Assembly (NCBI RefSeq): GCF_002288225.1
Contig: NZ_CP016777.1
Span: forward strand, 930,001 to 994,000
Direction of reading: 5' to 3'
Origin: Candidatus Planktophila dulcis
GTDB taxonomy: Bacteria; Actinomycetota; Actinomycetes; Nanopelagicales; Nanopelagicaceae
DNA: 64,000 nucleotides
Both the position numbers and the translations under genes were made by a program. Below, piece by piece: positions 1-8,468 of this stretch (its first letter is position 1; each line of letters opens with the position of its first letter). The notes beneath the pieces were generated by a model. It saw nothing but the letters and a program-made list of their open reading frames with translations, ran no database searches and was not told the origin of the DNA.

Positions 1-123
1 GCCTGCAAGAAAGATGATGCGTTCGCGTAGCAAACGGCTATAAATCTGATCACCTAGTCCCATGAGTTCTGAACCAGCTGAGCGGGCAACGGTTGTGTTG
101 TCCTGTGGGTTATTAAAATCCAC
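1..123 (-). CDS. clpP: ATP-dependent Clp protease proteolytic subunit (N-terminal part)
   Basis: Partial gene running off the left edge; only the first 41 codons are visible. The translation ends in YSRLLRERIIFLAG, the conserved N-terminal ClpP stretch that starts the serine-peptidase fold. ClpP forms the barrel that degrades unfolded or tagged cytoplasmic proteins with ClpX or ClpC. The GTG start at 123 has a GGAAGG ribosome site 7-8 nt upstream, and the only nearby ATG in another frame meets a stop after a few codons. It lies 117 nt downstream of tig on the same strand, the usual actinobacterial order tig-clpP-clpP-clpX, so a second clpP and clpX may follow outside the window. Confidence 0.9.
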   Translation of the reverse strand, partial: MDFNNPQDNTTVARSAGSELMGLGDQIYSRLLRERIIFLAG

Positions 124-240
124 GTGTCATCCTTCCGATCGTTTTGCTTGTAGTGACCTTAACAATCTGGGCAGCAAAATGCTTCCCAAATTGGGTAGAA
201 AGCCTGGAAAAGGGGCGATGTTCGCTTACGGCTAAAGAAG

Positions 241-1533
241 TTACTCAACAACAGGGGCATCAGGTGCCTCTTGAGGGCGAAGCGCCTCAAGTTCGACCTT
301 GTTGCCTGACTTATCAAGAACTGTGATGCGAGCAAGAACAGATGCAAGTGCCTTAGCGCGTGTTACCTCAGCAACAACCTGGCTAATCTGTCCAGCTTTT
401 TGAAGTTCTTGTGCGAATTGTTCTGGACCCATTCCATAACGCTGTGACATGCGAATGAGGTATTCAGTTAATTCGATTTCATTAACCTGAACTTTTTCAG
501 CCTTCACAATGGAGTCAAAGAGGAAATCAGATTTGATAGATGCGCGAACCTGGCCATCTACTTCAGCACGGTGTTCAGCATCTTCCATACGTCCTTCACC
601 TTCGAGGTGATCGTTAACTTCTTCAAGGACGATGTCATCAGGAACTGGAATATCTAGATCTGCAAGGAGTTTTTCAACGAGGAGGTCGCGAGCTTGTGCT
701 CCTTGTTCCATCTTCTTCACACGGCTTAGGCGCTCAGTGAAATCAGAACGAAGTTCTGCAACTGTGTCGAACTCTGATGCAAGCTTGGCGAATGAATCAT
801 CAAGCGTTGGAAGCTCACGCTCTTTCACTGCCTTCAGAACGATATCGATCTCACCGCTTTCGCCATCTTTCTGGCCAACGAGCTGAGAGGTAAATGTCTT
901 GGTATCGCCTGCGCTCATGCCGACAAGTGCCTCATCGAGGTTATCAATCATCTTATTTGAGCCAACTTCATAGGAAATTTCATTTGCCTTGCCGCCATCT
1001 ACTTCAGCGCCATCAATGCGTGCTGTGAGATCGATAGTGACGAAGTCACCATTAGCTGCTGCGCGCTCCACTGTATTGAGTGTGCCAAAGCGAGCGCGGA
1101 GCTCATCAATCTGCTCATCAATATCTTTATCAGAGACTTCCACGTTATCTACTGAAATTTCAATCTTGGAGAAATCTGGCAATGTGACATCTGGGCGCAC
1201 ATTAACTTCAACAGAGAAATCAAGCTTCTCGTTATCAACAAAATCAATGGCATCAACTGTTGGGCGACCAACAACAAGCACATCGTTCTCGCGAGCTGCA
1301 GCAACATAGAAATCTTGGATAGCAAAGTTGATTGCCTCATCGATTACTGCTTGGCGACCCACGCGCTGATCGATCATTGCATTAGGAACTTTGCCCTTAC
1401 GGAATCCAGGGATAGTGACAGATGCGCCAACCTTCTTATATGCAGCATCAACATATTCACCAAGCTCGGCATAAGGAACTTTGACATCTAAACGAACACG
1501 AGTTGGGGAAAGTGTCTCGAGAGTGCTCTTCAC
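241..1533 (-). CDS. tig: trigger factor (ribosome-associated chaperone / peptidyl-prolyl isomerase)
   Basis: Trigger factor binds ribosomal protein L23 at the exit tunnel and protects nascent chains. The 430-residue product has the family length. The N-terminal ribosome-docking loop with the signature GFRKGKVP is at residues 43-50, followed by an FKBP-type isomerase domain around 155-235 and an acidic, helical C-terminal chaperone domain. The start is GTG at 1533 with AAGGAG about 7 nt upstream. It is followed by clpP, so folding and degradation functions are co-located. A tRNA-Pro gene on the same strand lies immediately upstream. Confidence 0.97.
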   Translation of the reverse strand: MKSTLETLSPTRVRLDVKVPYAELGEYVDAAYKKVGASVTIPGFRKGKVPNAMIDQRVGRQAVIDEAINFAIQDFYVAAARENDVLVVGRPTVDAIDFVDNEKLDFSVEVNVRPDVTLPDFSKIEISVDNVEVSDKDIDEQIDELRARFGTLNTVERAAANGDFVTIDLTARIDGAEVDGGKANEISYEVGSNKMIDNLDEALVGMSAGDTKTFTSQLVGQKDGESGEIDIVLKAVKERELPTLDDSFAKLASEFDTVAELRSDFTERLSRVKKMEQGAQARDLLVEKLLADLDIPVPDDIVLEEVNDHLEGEGRMEDAEHRAEVDGQVRASIKSDFLFDSIVKAEKVQVNEIELTEYLIRMSQRYGMGPEQFAQELQKAGQISQVVAEVTRAKALASVLARITVLDKSGNKVELEALRPQEAPDAPVVE

Positions 1534-1589
1534 GAAGTGCTCCTTATTATCTACATAGGTAAAGCTCTACAGCTTTGAAGAAGTTCTGG

Positions 1590-1662
1590 TCGGGGCGGGG
1601 AGATTCGAACTCCCGATCTCCTGCTCCCAAAGCAGGCGCGCTAGCCACTACGCTACGCCCCG
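1590..1662 (-). tRNA. tRNA-Pro (TGG anticodon)
   Basis: A full cloverleaf can be drawn on the minus strand. The acceptor arm CGGGGCG pairs with CGCCCCG, the anticodon arm CTGCT/AGCAG carries loop TTTGGGA with anticodon TGG, and the T arm contains GTTCGAATC. The discriminator is A and a CCA end is encoded next to it at 1587-1589. Confidence 0.95.
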
Positions 1663-1736
1663 AGGCGCATGCGGAAGTCTAGACGAATTTTTTACTCTCG
1701 CTTACACACCCTGTACGCTCAGCCTCCGCACCACTT

Positions 1737-1807
1737 GCGGGTGTAGCTCAATGGTAGAGCCCCAGCCTTCCAAGCTGGCCATGCCGGTTCGATCCCGGTC
1801 ACCCGCT
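1737..1807 (+). tRNA. tRNA-Gly (TCC anticodon)
   Basis: The acceptor GCGGGTG pairs with CACCCGC and the anticodon loop CTTCCAA gives anticodon TCC. The T loop is GGTTCGATCCC, the discriminator is T and the CCA end is encoded at 1808-1810. The 3' end lies only a few bases from the stop codon of the convergent collagen-like gene. Confidence 0.95.
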
Positions 1808-1815
1808 CCATAGTT

Positions 1816-2895
1816 CTAGAAGGATGTCGAGACTGATTGCACTTCCTCGGCTACGAATGATCCCTCGAGTTTTACTAACAATGTTCCTGAGGTATTTCGA
1901 CCGACTACGAATGTCATAGTCAATCCGTAATCCGTAGCAACCGCGCTGCCCTCTAACGTGATGTTAATGTCAAAGGAATTCTCATATCTTCCCGCTCCGG
2001 ACCTATAGGAGTATCCGTGGCTCAATAAGTATTGAGTCGTCACGGTTGGTGCTCCGTTAATCCCGGATGCCGACATGGACAGCCAAGTAAAATTCTCTCC
2101 TGGGTCATTTGGTTGATAAGTAAATACTTTTGCATGAACTAGATAACTTTTATTTGACTTGAAACCATTTATTGAAACTGCTTGAGACGTACCTGCGACT
2201 CCGCTCAAATCACCGAAAACGAGACTCCCGGTTATTACTTTTGTAGCACCCGCAGGTCCCGTGGCACCGGCCGCTCCTGTCGCACCTGTTGCACCGGCAC
2301 TTCCGGTAGCTCCGGCTGCTCCTGTCGCTCCCGCCGGCCCGGTTGCACCTGCCGGTCCCGTTGCACCTGCAGCACCCGTTGCACCTGCTGGTCCTGCAGG
2401 TCCCGCAGTTCCACCACCTGATCCAGATGATCCCGCTGCACCTGTCGCACCTTGTGGTCCCGTGGCACCAGCGGGACCTGTTGGTCCTGCAGGTCCTGCT
2501 GCACCTGTTGCACCTTTCTCTCCTTGTGGTCCAGCTGGTCCTGCACCACCTGACGTTGTCGATGCATTCGTGATTGTCTTTCCATCACTACCGTTCTTGC
2601 CATCACTTCCATTCTTTCCATCACTACCACTCAGACCTGCTGCACCTGTTGGTCCTTGCAAGTTTTGAGGTAGTGGCCACTTCCCACTTTTCTTTGGCCC
2701 AAAGAGCAAGAGACTTCGTGTGTCGATATAGAAATCACCGTTGATCCCAACTGAATTAGCTGGTGCCCCTTTGCCATTTAAAATCGTATTGGGAATAGAG
2801 GATGCACTTCTTCCTGCAGCATTGGCGGGAGTGAATGTCAGAGCAGAAGAGAAGAGTGCAATAGAGATAAGAATGGCTAATCGGGTGCGCTTCAC
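1816..2895 (-). CDS. secreted collagen-like Gly-X-Y repeat protein
   Basis: A 359-residue exported protein. Residues 1-27 form a signal peptide (KR n-region, hydrophobic core, cleavage near ANA-AG). Residues about 48-75 contain a GDFYIDT...LLFGPK...WP segment often found before collagen repeats in bacterial and phage fibre proteins. Gly-X-Y triplets run over residues 81-106 (GSDGKN type) and 118-217 (GPAGATG type, interrupted by a Gly/Ser linker near 156-163). Residues about 220-359 look like a beta-rich globular head. No LPXTG or membrane anchor is visible. The start is GTG with AGGAGG 7-8 nt upstream. Collagen-like segments normally trimerise, so a surface fibre or adhesive role is inferred; the true function is unknown. 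It is divergent from another exported protein. Confidence 0.85.
   Translation of the reverse strand: MKRTRLAILISIALFSSALTFTPANAAGRSASSIPNTILNGKGAPANSVGINGDFYIDTRSLLLFGPKKSGKWPLPQNLQGPTGAAGLSGSDGKNGSDGKNGSDGKTITNASTTSGGAGPAGPQGEKGATGAAGPAGPTGPAGATGPQGATGAAGSSGSGGGTAGPAGPAGATGAAGATGPAGATGPAGATGAAGATGSAGATGATGAAGATGPAGATKVITGSLVFGDLSGVAGTSQAVSINGFKSNKSYLVHAKVFTYQPNDPGENFTWLSMSASGINGAPTVTTQYLLSHGYSYRSGAGRYENSFDINITLEGSAVATDYGLTMTFVVGRNTSGTLLVKLEGSFVAEEVQSVSTSF
2245..2655 (-). repeat. Gly-X-Y coding tandem repeat region
   Basis: Short imperfect tandem repeats, mostly 9- and 18-nt units encoding GPAGAT-like triplets, fill the centre of the collagen-like gene. They are more GC-rich than the flanks and keep long spurious frames open on the other frames. 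Such tracts can change length by slippage in steps that keep the frame. Confidence 0.85.
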
Positions 2896-3140
2896 TGGTG
2901 ACCTCCTGGTCGTTGGCGTGTAACCAGTGTGAAGAAGGGGTCCGCCTGTTTAAATCGGGCAATCCCCCAGTTTTCTCTCAGAAATCAAGGGTGGCTACGC
3001 GTAATCGGCCACAAACTCTGCCCACAAACTCGCAAGGTGCTCACAGATTAATGAGATATCTTTTTCAGCATAGGGCGCTTTATTACTCACAGGTCGATAC
3101 AAGGGTGTCGGCACAAAGTACGGGATGAGGAGACATACAA

Positions 3141-3782
3141 ATGTCAACGAAGAAGAAGGTAGCTGCAATAGTTATTACAACTGTTGCACTCACAGCAGGA
3201 ACAATGGGAGTTTCATCTGCAGCATCTAAGTCATCAGTAACTCGAGTGTCTGTGACTAAGGCATCTGTTGCTGGAGTAAAGGGTCCTCGTGCAGAAGTTG
3301 CATCAGTTCTTGCAGCACTTGTTACCAAGGGCACCATCACTCAGGCACAAGCTGATGCGATCACAGCAGCACTTGCAGCGGTGGAAGCATTAAAGCCAGC
3401 TAAGCCACTTGAGGCAGATCGCGCAGCTCACCTTGCTCTCATCTCATCAGTAATTGGTGTGGATGCAGCAACGATTAAGACTCGTCTTGAAGCAGGAGAA
3501 ACTCTTGCAGCAATTGCAGGAGCGAAGAAGGATGCACTCATTGCAGCACTTGTTGCAGATGAGACAAAGCGCATCGATGCAGCAGTAACAGCTGGAAAGC
3601 TCACTGCAGCACAAGCAACAACCCTGAAGTCAACACTCACAGCTCGTGTGACAACTCAAGTAAATGCAGTTCGTCCTATGGGTCCAAAGGGTGGAGATAA
3701 AGGCGATCGCGGTCATAGTGGACCAAAGGGCGGATCTAAGGGTTCACACACTCTGACTCTCCCAGCACCAGCAAAAGCATAA
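3141..3782 (+). CDS. exported Ala/Lys-rich helical repeat protein with Gly-rich tail
   Basis: A 213-residue protein of unknown function. The signal peptide covers residues 1-28 (KKK n-region, cleavage near SSA-AS). The mature part has two related helix-turn-helix segments: AALVTKGTITQAQADAI near residue 57, and AAVTAGKLTAAQATTL near residue 148. The ITQAQADAI / LTAAQATTL pattern is common in small exported actinobacterial proteins. The tail, from about residue 187, has collagen-like and basic glycine motifs (GPKGGDKGDRG). The ATG at 3141 has GAGGAG about 8 nt upstream. It is followed by a strong terminator and diverges from the collagen-like gene, suggesting a shared envelope context. I do not recognise a named family. 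Confidence 0.75.
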   Translation: MSTKKKVAAIVITTVALTAGTMGVSSAASKSSVTRVSVTKASVAGVKGPRAEVASVLAALVTKGTITQAQADAITAALAAVEALKPAKPLEADRAAHLALISSVIGVDAATIKTRLEAGETLAAIAGAKKDALIAALVADETKRIDAAVTAGKLTAAQATTLKSTLTARVTTQVNAVRPMGPKGGDKGDRGHSGPKGGSKGSHTLTLPAPAKA

Positions 3783-3814
3783 GAACTTTCATCATGTAGT
3801 ACCTCCTTGGGTAG

Positions 3815-3848
3815 AAAAACCCGTCACGTGAAGGCGTGGCGGGTTTTT
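3815..3848 (+). terminator. intrinsic terminator, possibly bidirectional
   Basis: The hairpin AAAAACCCGTCACG-loop-CGTGGCGGGTTTTT has a G/C-rich stem with one internal mismatch and a T run on the plus strand. It also has the matching A run needed to work on the minus strand. It closes the exported-protein gene and lies just before rpiB. Confidence 0.85.
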
Positions 3849-3880
3849 CGTTGCCCGCCCTCACCATGCTTCAATTGCCC

Positions 3881-4336
3881 ATGCGCATTCATATCGGTAG
3901 CGATCACGCTGGCCTTGATTTCAAGAATGAACTCATCACCCACCTTGTGATGAATGGCCATGACGTCACAGATCACGGCCCTTATGAATATGACGCACTC
4001 GATGATTACCCAGATTTCTGTATTCCCTGTGCTGAGGCTGTCTCAAAGGATGCGACCTCTATGGGCATAGTCCTAGGTGGCTCTGGCAATGGCGAGCAGA
4101 TGGCAGCAAATAAAGTTAAGGGAATTCGCGCAGCACTTGTCTGGAGTATTGAGACAGCAAAGCTTGCGCGCGAACATAACAATGCCAATGTCATTGCAGT
4201 CGGTGGCCGTATGCACGAATCAGATTTTGTGAAGCAACTGATAGATACCTTTATCGCAACGCCATTTCCAGGAGATGAGCGCCATGTAAGACGCATTGAA
4301 AAAGTTGGAAATTACGAAGTAACCGGTGATCTCTAA
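3881..4336 (+). CDS. rpiB: ribose-5-phosphate isomerase B
   Basis: Interconverts ribose 5-phosphate and ribulose 5-phosphate in the pentose phosphate pathway. The 151-residue product opens with MRIHIGSDHAG, the family N-terminus, and contains GGSGNGEQMAANKV, the mycobacterial-type active-site loop in which Glu replaces the Cys base of the E. coli enzyme. REHNNANVIAVGGR follows. I chose ATG 3881 because family alignments start here; ATG 3866 would add five residues. A start still further upstream falls inside the terminator. No clear ribosome site is visible. Its stop overlaps the convergent trmB stop by 4 nt. Confidence 0.93.
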   Translation: MRIHIGSDHAGLDFKNELITHLVMNGHDVTDHGPYEYDALDDYPDFCIPCAEAVSKDATSMGIVLGGSGNGEQMAANKVKGIRAALVWSIETAKLAREHNNANVIAVGGRMHESDFVKQLIDTFIATPFPGDERHVRRIEKVGNYEVTGDL

Positions 4337-4992
4337 GCTTTGAAATACTTCAGGTCATTGACCTGGTGATCTTTCGTTATTCCTTGTCCTTCAAATCTGG
4401 TTACTGGCCGCCACTGCGGGCGCTCAACAAGGCCCCCTGTGAAGAGTGGGGATGCTGCAAATACTTCTTGGATGTATTCAGCGTAGGGAACCCAATCGGT
4501 AGCAATATGAAAAAAGCCCCCATCCTTAATCTTTGAATGGATGAGCTGTAAGAAGTCTTGATTGATGATGCGCCGTTTATTGTGGCGCTTTTTTGGCCAG
4601 GGATCGGGAAAGAATAAGTGAACACCATCTACGGAACGATCAGGAATCATTGTCTGCAAGATTGGATGGATATCGCCTTCGATAATGCGGATATTAGAAA
4701 GTGCTAGCTCTTCAATCCGAGCCATCAGCTTTCCAATACCTGGCTTATGAACTTCCACTGCAAGAAATCCCGTATCGGGGAAATCTCGACCAATGAGCGC
4801 AGTTGCCTCCCCCATGCCAAAGCCAATCTCAAGAATGACTTCCTTTGAATTGGGAAAGAGTTGAGAAGGGGAAATGGGGGTGAGGGAGTAATCGATTCCA
4901 TATATCCCCCAATACTTATCGAGGGCGCTCTGCTGGGGAGCTGTGATCCGCGTTCCGCGTATGCGATAGCTGCGAATCGTCGGTTGTTCCAT
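4333..4992 (-). CDS. trmB: tRNA (guanine-N7-)-methyltransferase
   Basis: Methylates G46 in the variable loop of tRNAs using S-adenosylmethionine. The 219 residues include the SAM-binding motif EIGFGMGE near residue 56 and the diagnostic FPDPWPKKRHNKRR near residue 127, then the C-terminal TRFEGQG...DHQ segment. The ATG at 4992 has no Shine-Dalgarno, but a TAGGAT hexamer ends 6 nt before it, as expected for a leaderless transcript. Confidence 0.95.
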   Translation of the reverse strand: MEQPTIRSYRIRGTRITAPQQSALDKYWGIYGIDYSLTPISPSQLFPNSKEVILEIGFGMGEATALIGRDFPDTGFLAVEVHKPGIGKLMARIEELALSNIRIIEGDIHPILQTMIPDRSVDGVHLFFPDPWPKKRHNKRRIINQDFLQLIHSKIKDGGFFHIATDWVPYAEYIQEVFAASPLFTGGLVERPQWRPVTRFEGQGITKDHQVNDLKYFKA

Positions 4993-5067
4993 TCCACAAT
5001 CCTAACTTGTGACGGATGCTCGAGTTGGTGGTTGGATAAGGCGATTAATTAACCTTAAGGAGCACCC

Positions 5068-7605
5068 GTGCCAGGCACAAATATCAAGCAGGTTGAAGCA
5101 GCAGAGCGTTCAGCACTTATCAAGGTCTCTCACTACTCAATCGACCTCGACCTCACTACCGGTGCAGAGAACTTTCGCGTAAAGACTGTTATCCACTTTG
5201 CAGGGCTTAAGCCAGGTGCAACCACATACATCGACTGCGTTGGCAGCAAGGTCATCAGCACAAAGCTCAATGGCGCAGATTTTGATCCTAAATTCGATGG
5301 CGAAACCATTTATCTTCCTGCACTTGCTGCAGAGAACGTTCTTGAAATCGAGCACGATGGCATCTACTCAAACTCAGGTGAAGGACTTCACCGCTTCGTA
5401 GACCCTGCAGATAATGAGGTATATCTCTATACACAGTTTGAAACAGGCGATGCTCGCCGTATGTATGCATGCTTTGATCAACCTGATCAGAAGGCAACTT
5501 TCACAATTAGTACCATCACACCTAAGCATTGGGAAGTCATCTCTAACTACGGCGTTGAATCCACCAAAGAGCTCGATGGCGATCGCAAGTTCACGCAGTT
5601 TGCTAAGTCACAAGTTATTGCCACCTATGTCACCGCAATCGTTGCCGGTGCCTACACATCAGTCCATGATGAATACAAAGGCGAGAAGACAATTCCCCTT
5701 GGCATCTATGCCCGTAAATCATTCTTTAAGCATGTCGATGCAGAGAACATCTTTGAAGTAACCAAGCAGGGTTTTGCCTACTTCGAAAAAACCTTCGGTC
5801 TTGCATACCCATTCGGTAAGTACGACCAGATTGCAGTTGCTGAATACAACTGGGGTGCGATGGAGAACGTCGGCTGTGTGACTTTCCACGAAGATGTCTT
5901 GATCTTCCGTTCTAAGGTCACAGAGCGCAACTATGTCAGCCGCGCAACGACTATCCACCACGAGATGGCACATATGTGGTTTGGTGACTTGGTCACCATG
6001 AAGTGGTGGGAAGACCTATGGCTCAATGAATCATTTGCTGAATGGGCTTCATACCAATCAGTCTCAGAATCAACGAAATACACACACGCCTGGACTGAGT
6101 TCAACTCACTCCGCAAGAACTGGGCATATCGTGTAGATCAGTTAACGACTACTCACCCGATTGCAACTGAGATGGAAGATCTCGATGCAGTGCGCACCAA
6201 CTTTGATGGAATCTCTTATGCAAAGGGTGCATCTGTCTTGCAGCAGCTTGTTGCTCACGTTGGCCGCGATAACTTCATCAAGGGTCTTCGTCTCTACTTT
6301 GCTAAGCACCAATATGGCAATACAACTCTAAAAGATCTCATTGATCAGTTAGAGGCAGCATCGGGTCGCGACCTCACTCCTTGGGTCTCCACATGGCTTC
6401 GCACAGCAGGTGTGAACACACTCAGCCCTGTCATTGAAATCAGCGGCGATACATACAAGTCAATCTCTATTAAGCAGATTGCACCTGCAATGCCTGTGGG
6501 TTCAAAGGAACTTCGCCCACACCGTCTTCACGTTGGTCTCTTTGATATCAAGGGTGACAAACTCACTCGCCGCACCAGCGTTGAACTCGATGTTGCAGGA
6601 GCTCTCACTGAAGTCACAGCACTTGCTGGTGAGAAGCTTGCAGACCTTGTCCTTATCAACGATAAAGATCAGACCTATGCAAAGCTGCGCTTTGATGATC
6701 GATCCATTGCAACAATGAAGAGCCATCTTGGAACACTCGATGATTCACTTGCTCGCGGCCTCATCTGGGCATCTCTCTGGGATTCATGCCGTGATGGAGA
6801 GCTATCTACTTCTGACTATGTTGCCATCGCACTGAACGCGCTGAAGACAGAGTCTGACATCTCCATCGTTGCAGCCACCTATATTCAATTTGAGACCGCA
6901 ATTTGGGCATATGCAGATCCTGCTAAGCGCGATGGGCTTCGCACACAGGTTGCTGATGCAACTGCTGCGATGTTGGCTGCGGCAAAACCTGGCAGTGATC
7001 ACCAGATGCAATTTGCTAAGGCATTTGCAAATAATGCAATCACACCAGCACATATGGATAAGCTCAAGGCAATCCTTGATGGTTCAGAAAATGGACTTCT
7101 CATTGATGCTGAAATCCGTTGGTATATCTTCATCTGCGGCGTTAAGCGCGGTGTATTTGGCCCTGCTGAAATCGAAGCAGAGTCAGCTAAAGATAAGACA
7201 GCTCACGGTAAGCAATACAACGCTTACTCCTATGCAGCCCTTCCCACACAGGAAGCTAAAGCAAAGGCCTTTGCATCCATCACCACAGATAACCTCTCCA
7301 ACACAATCCACTCCTATATGTGCCGTGGATTTAACGAGAATATCCATCACGAACTACTTGCTGGATTTGTCGATCAATACTTCGATGCAATCTTGAAGGT
7401 CTGGGAGACAAAGGGATTTGAAATCGCAGAGACAACTGCGACCTTGTTATTCCCAGCATGGGTTATCAGCGATGAAACTGTGAAGAAGGCTCAGCACTGG
7501 CTCGATGTCACCGGCAAGGATGCATCCAATGCACTTCGCCGTTCAGTGACAGAGGGTCGCGATGCTATGTCTCGCGCGATTAAAGCTCGCGCTGCAGATA
7601 AGTAA
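5068..7605 (+). CDS. pepN: aminopeptidase N (M1 zinc metallopeptidase)
   Basis: Removes N-terminal residues from peptides in the cytoplasm. The 845-residue length matches actinobacterial PepN. The M1 signature is complete: exopeptidase motif GAMENVG near residue 262, zinc site HEMAH near 297-301 and the third ligand in NESFAEW about 20 residues later. The C-terminal third is the helical ERAP1-like domain. The GTG start is preceded by AAGGAG 6-7 nt upstream. It diverges from trmB and converges on the small membrane protein gene with no gap. Confidence 0.96.
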   Translation: MPGTNIKQVEAAERSALIKVSHYSIDLDLTTGAENFRVKTVIHFAGLKPGATTYIDCVGSKVISTKLNGADFDPKFDGETIYLPALAAENVLEIEHDGIYSNSGEGLHRFVDPADNEVYLYTQFETGDARRMYACFDQPDQKATFTISTITPKHWEVISNYGVESTKELDGDRKFTQFAKSQVIATYVTAIVAGAYTSVHDEYKGEKTIPLGIYARKSFFKHVDAENIFEVTKQGFAYFEKTFGLAYPFGKYDQIAVAEYNWGAMENVGCVTFHEDVLIFRSKVTERNYVSRATTIHHEMAHMWFGDLVTMKWWEDLWLNESFAEWASYQSVSESTKYTHAWTEFNSLRKNWAYRVDQLTTTHPIATEMEDLDAVRTNFDGISYAKGASVLQQLVAHVGRDNFIKGLRLYFAKHQYGNTTLKDLIDQLEAASGRDLTPWVSTWLRTAGVNTLSPVIEISGDTYKSISIKQIAPAMPVGSKELRPHRLHVGLFDIKGDKLTRRTSVELDVAGALTEVTALAGEKLADLVLINDKDQTYAKLRFDDRSIATMKSHLGTLDDSLARGLIWASLWDSCRDGELSTSDYVAIALNALKTESDISIVAATYIQFETAIWAYADPAKRDGLRTQVADATAAMLAAAKPGSDHQMQFAKAFANNAITPAHMDKLKAILDGSENGLLIDAEIRWYIFICGVKRGVFGPAEIEAESAKDKTAHGKQYNAYSYAALPTQEAKAKAFASITTDNLSNTIHSYMCRGFNENIHHELLAGFVDQYFDAILKVWETKGFEIAETTATLLFPAWVISDETVKKAQHWLDVTGKDASNALRRSVTEGRDAMSRAIKARAADK

Positions 7606-7824
7606 TTACTGGATAGAGGTAATGACAGAAGATGAGCTTGCGCTCTTCTTCTTTTCACCTGTCAGCGCCCAGACAATGAGTGAGATCCCAAGGAATAGCC
7701 CGATAGGTGCTGCAACAAAGTAGGTGAAGGTTTGTAGCGCTGTGAGTCCCTCACCTGGCATTGCGCCAGGCTCTTGGTTAATTCTGGGAGAAAGAACTGC
7801 GACCTGAGAAAGTGTCTTGATCAT
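7606..7824 (-). CDS. small single-pass membrane protein
   Basis: A 72-residue protein with one predicted membrane helix, roughly residues 34-56 (TYFVAAPIGLFLGISLIVWA), followed by a short basic KKK and serine-rich tail. The ATG at 7824 lies 10 nt after the stop of the HNH gene, so it is probably co-transcribed with it. A longer in-frame start would lie inside that gene and is unlikely. Similar small membrane proteins occur in other actinobacteria, but I cannot name a function. Confidence 0.6.
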   Translation of the reverse strand: MIKTLSQVAVLSPRINQEPGAMPGEGLTALQTFTYFVAAPIGLFLGISLIVWALTGEKKKSASSSSVITSIQ

Positions 7825-7834
7825 GTGGCTAAGT

Positions 7835-8353
7835 CTATGCAGTGGCTGCAGCGACGCCAAATGGCTCAAGGTATGGAAGCCATCTAGATTCAGTGCGACC
7901 TGTTCCAAGAATTCTCCATGCAGCACCCACAGGTTCGCGAGGAAGTGAACGCAGTCGCCATCCCAATTCTTTTAACGGCTTATCAGCTTTGACATGGTTG
8001 CACTTATGGCAAGCGCTGACAACATTCTCCCAATTGTGACCGCCGCCACGAGAACGCGGGATCACGTGGTCAATAGAAGTTGCAGCTGCATGGCAGTAGA
8101 CACAGCGACCACCATCGCGAGCAAAGATTGCCCGACGTGAAAGTGGAACTGCGTGGCGATATGGAATCTTGACGAATTTATTGAGGCGAATAACAAGTGG
8201 AAGTTCGAGCTGACCTGTTGCAAAGTGCAGAACAGTTCCAGAGGATTCAATCATTGTTGCCCGATTATTGAGAACCAAAATAAGCGCGCGACGATCAGTA
8301 ACAACACCTAGAGGTTCATAGGTGGCGTTGAGTACCAACGTGCGGTTCATCAT
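7835..8353 (-). CDS. HNH endonuclease family protein
   Basis: 172 residues with a C-terminal HNH fold: RDGGRCVYCHAAATSIDHVIPRS supplies the first CxxC pair and the catalytic IDHV histidine, and NVVSACHKCNHVKADK supplies the second CxxC and the final H. The N-terminal half (VLNATYEPLGVV, then strands to SRRAIFARD) is typical of a chromosomal actinobacterial HNH family of unknown substrate. There is no signal peptide. Two adjacent ATGs (8353, 8350) are possible starts. It is not embedded in an intron or mobile element. Confidence 0.85.
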   Translation of the reverse strand: MMNRTLVLNATYEPLGVVTDRRALILVLNNRATMIESSGTVLHFATGQLELPLVIRLNKFVKIPYRHAVPLSRRAIFARDGGRCVYCHAAATSIDHVIPRSRGGGHNWENVVSACHKCNHVKADKPLKELGWRLRSLPREPVGAAWRILGTGRTESRWLPYLEPFGVAAATA

Positions 8354-8468
8354 TACCCCGGTTCCAACGCGTGGCTCGCGTTGATTGGGATATATTGCCT
8401 CAAAACCGAGCCTCCTAGGGGTATTTCGCGGTGAAATTTAGATAAAGATTTCACTACCCTTAGCGATT

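Noticed and set aside
2245-2655. Regular repeats resembling a CRISPR or minisatellite array
   Set aside because: Units are 9-18 nt, in frame and encode Gly-X-Y; no spacers and no cas genes.
2182-2668. Several long frames on both strands opposite the collagen-like gene (Pro/Ala- or Cys/Arg-rich)
   Set aside because: They are shadows of the GC-rich Gly-X-Y repeat. Only the 2895-1816 frame has a signal peptide, ribosome site and globular ends.
3836-3880. Upstream in-frame start for rpiB
   Set aside because: It lies within the intrinsic terminator, and the family N-terminus is at 3881.
7835-8353. HNH gene as a homing endonuclease or part of a mobile element
   Set aside because: No intron, inverted repeats or target duplication; it is a chromosomal actinobacterial family.
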